From Clostridiales bacterium (GTDB lineage Bacteria > Bacillota > Clostridia > Peptostreptococcales > Anaerovoracaceae): DNA of 6,886 bases. The position numbers and the translations under genes were made by a program. The notes under the pieces are model-generated. The model was not told where the DNA came from and ran no database searches. It saw only the letters and a program-made list of their open reading frames with translations. Of this stretch, positions 5,576-6,886 are shown piece by piece. The DNA lies in the NCBI GenBank assembly GCA_003542355.1, contig DPKU01000145.1:1-6886 (forward strand). Direction: 5' to 3'. The first letter of the stretch is position 1. Every line of letters begins with the position of its first letter.

Positions 5576-6886
5576 ATGACACAAAAAAGAAAAAGCAGAG
5601 CACACAAAACACAGCCGTTATCCCTAAAAAATCAACTGACCGTCCGCGGTATGATCATCGGCGGATTGGGGGCAGTCATCCTCACCACGAGCTCCATGTA
5701 TGTGGCGCTCAAGCTGGGAGCCTTACCCTGGCCGATCATTTTCGTCGCACTGGTATCCATGTTTTCCCTCAAAGCGCTGGGAAACACCAACATCAATGAA
5801 ATCAACGTCACCCATACCGCCATGTCGGCAGGCGCCATGGTAGCCGGAGGCGTGGCATTTACCATCCCCGGTCTGTACATGCTGGATCCCGGCACGGAAA
5901 CGGACATGACCACGCTGCTGATGGTCGTTCTGGGCGGCGTGCTCCTGGGCCTGATCTCCACGGGGATCATCCATCATCACTTTATCGTGGAAAAGGATTT
6001 GCCCTATCCCATGGGACAGGCCGCGGCCGACACCCTGGTGATCGGCGATGAAGGCGGCAAGAAATCCAAAATGCTTTTTTCGGCCTTCGGCGCTTCGGCG
6101 CTCTTTACGTTCCTGCGGGACAAGCTTTTATGGATCCCCACAACGCTGCCGGTGAGCAACGGCTTGATCCATGCCGGCGTGGCGGCCTTCGTCTGGCTGT
6201 CGCCCATGCTGTTGGCCGTGGGATACATCATCGGACCGCTGTATATTTTCGTCTGGTTCCTGGGGGCGCTCATCGGTGACATCGGCGTCGTTGTCGGCGG
6301 TGTGTCCGCCGGATGGTGGGACCTGTCCACTGCCTCGGCCATCAAGACGTCCCTGGGCATCGGGGTCATGGTCGGCTGCGGTGTGGGCATCGTGGTCAAG
6401 GGCATCCTGCCCGCCGCCGGTGAAATGATCAGAAATATGCTGAAAAGAAGCAGCCAGAGCGCCATGAACATCCGGATCGTTCCCTTTGTTCTGGCGGCCT
6501 GCGCATTGCTGTTCACTTTAGGTGCCGGCATGAGTCCGCTGGCGGGCGTTCTGACCATCGTCGGCGTCTGGCTGGCTTGCTCCATGTCCGCCCAGGTGGT
6601 AGGACAGTCGGGCATCAATCCCATGGAAGTTTTCGGGGTGATCGTGCTTCTGCTGATCCAGCTGGTCGCCCGGCTGCCCCAGACCCAGGCCTTCTTCGTG
6701 GCTGCGGCGGTGGCTGTTGGCTGCGGTCTGGCCGGCGACATCATGAACGACTTTAAAGCGGGACATATCCTGAAAAGCAACCCGAAAGCCCAATGGACCG
6801 CCGAATGTCTGGGCGGCCTGATCGGCGCATTTGTGTCTGTGGGCGTCTTTTATGTGGTCCTCAAGGCCTACGGCCCGGAAGCCTTT
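5576..6886 (+). CDS. OPT-family oligopeptide transporter, 3' end cut by window edge
   Basis: This is an integral membrane protein of the prokaryotic oligopeptide transporter (OPT) family, expected to import small peptides or metal-peptide chelates driven by the proton gradient. The visible part is 437 codons; family members are usually about 550-680 aa. A basic N-terminus (MTQKRKSRAHK) precedes repeated hydrophobic segments, for example residues 24-48, 52-69, 82-102, 112-132, 200-240, 258-280, 301-335, 351-366 and 372-388. Family-typical stretches are NINEINVTHTAMSAGAMVAG from 72 with FTIPGL after it, KDLPYPMGQAAADTL at 140-154, and GDIMNDFKAGHILKSNPKAQ from 387. AAGGAG (5563-5568) lies seven bases before the ATG, confirming the start. 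It is transcribed divergently from patB, which could link peptide uptake to sulfur amino acid breakdown (inference). The substrate cannot be told from sequence. Confidence 0.9.
   Translation, partial: MTQKRKSRAHKTQPLSLKNQLTVRGMIIGGLGAVILTTSSMYVALKLGALPWPIIFVALVSMFSLKALGNTNINEINVTHTAMSAGAMVAGGVAFTIPGLYMLDPGTETDMTTLLMVVLGGVLLGLISTGIIHHHFIVEKDLPYPMGQAAADTLVIGDEGGKKSKMLFSAFGASALFTFLRDKLLWIPTTLPVSNGLIHAGVAAFVWLSPMLLAVGYIIGPLYIFVWFLGALIGDIGVVVGGVSAGWWDLSTASAIKTSLGIGVMVGCGVGIVVKGILPAAGEMIRNMLKRSSQSAMNIRIVPFVLAACALLFTLGAGMSPLAGVLTIVGVWLACSMSAQVVGQSGINPMEVFGVIVLLLIQLVARLPQTQAFFVAAAVAVGCGLAGDIMNDFKAGHILKSNPKAQWTAECLGGLIGAFVSVGVFYVVLKAYGPEAF

Noticed and set aside
6004..6780. Minus-strand open frame opposite the OPT gene
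   Set aside because: The plus-strand reading gives a clear membrane transporter; the minus frame is rich in Pro, Thr and Met as expected for the complement of hydrophobic codons.

Overview
The window looks like a stretch of chromosome from an anaerobic Bacillota, most likely a fairly GC-rich member of the Clostridia. This rests on strong AGGAGG-type ribosome binding sites, a type I-beta DAHP synthase with an N-terminal regulatory domain, AroA and TyrA sequences of Gram-positive style, and a compact aromatic operon. The assignment is inferred from gene style and was not tested by a database search.

Positions 1-3878, minus strand, hold an aromatic amino acid operon in the order aroF (DAHP synthase), tyrA (prephenate dehydrogenase), aroB (3-dehydroquinate synthase) and aroA (EPSP synthase, cut by the window edge). 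The genes are tightly packed: a 16-nt gap, then an ATGA overlap, then a single-base gap. Together they cover entry into the shikimate pathway, its second step, its sixth step and the tyrosine branch. The missing steps presumably lie downstream, outside the window.

Positions 3879-4133 carry no large gene but hold the most striking element here: what appears to be a complete ribosome-mediated transcription attenuator. A promoter-like sequence is followed by a 32-codon leader peptide (3967-4065) with its own ribosome binding site. Nine of its residues 6-20 are Phe or Tyr. Its RNA can fold into three mutually exclusive classical structures: a 1:2 stem bracketing most of the aromatic codons, a perfect 9-bp 2:3 antiterminator, and a 3:4 intrinsic terminator ending 20 nt before the aroF start codon. 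The design resembles the trp and pheA attenuators of enteric bacteria. In Bacillota, T-box or protein-based control of aromatic genes is the better-known arrangement, and no T-box motif is seen.

Positions 4134-5348, minus strand, hold a separate unit: a PatB/MalY-type PLP-dependent C-S lyase/aminotransferase with its own very strong terminator just upstream of the aro promoter. A 227-nt divergent intergenic region (5349-5575) separates it from a plus-strand OPT-family oligopeptide transporter gene, cut by the right edge. That region contains three inverted repeats, one of which lies between the -35 and -10 elements of a candidate transporter promoter.

No rRNA, tRNA, CRISPR array or mobile element is visible.
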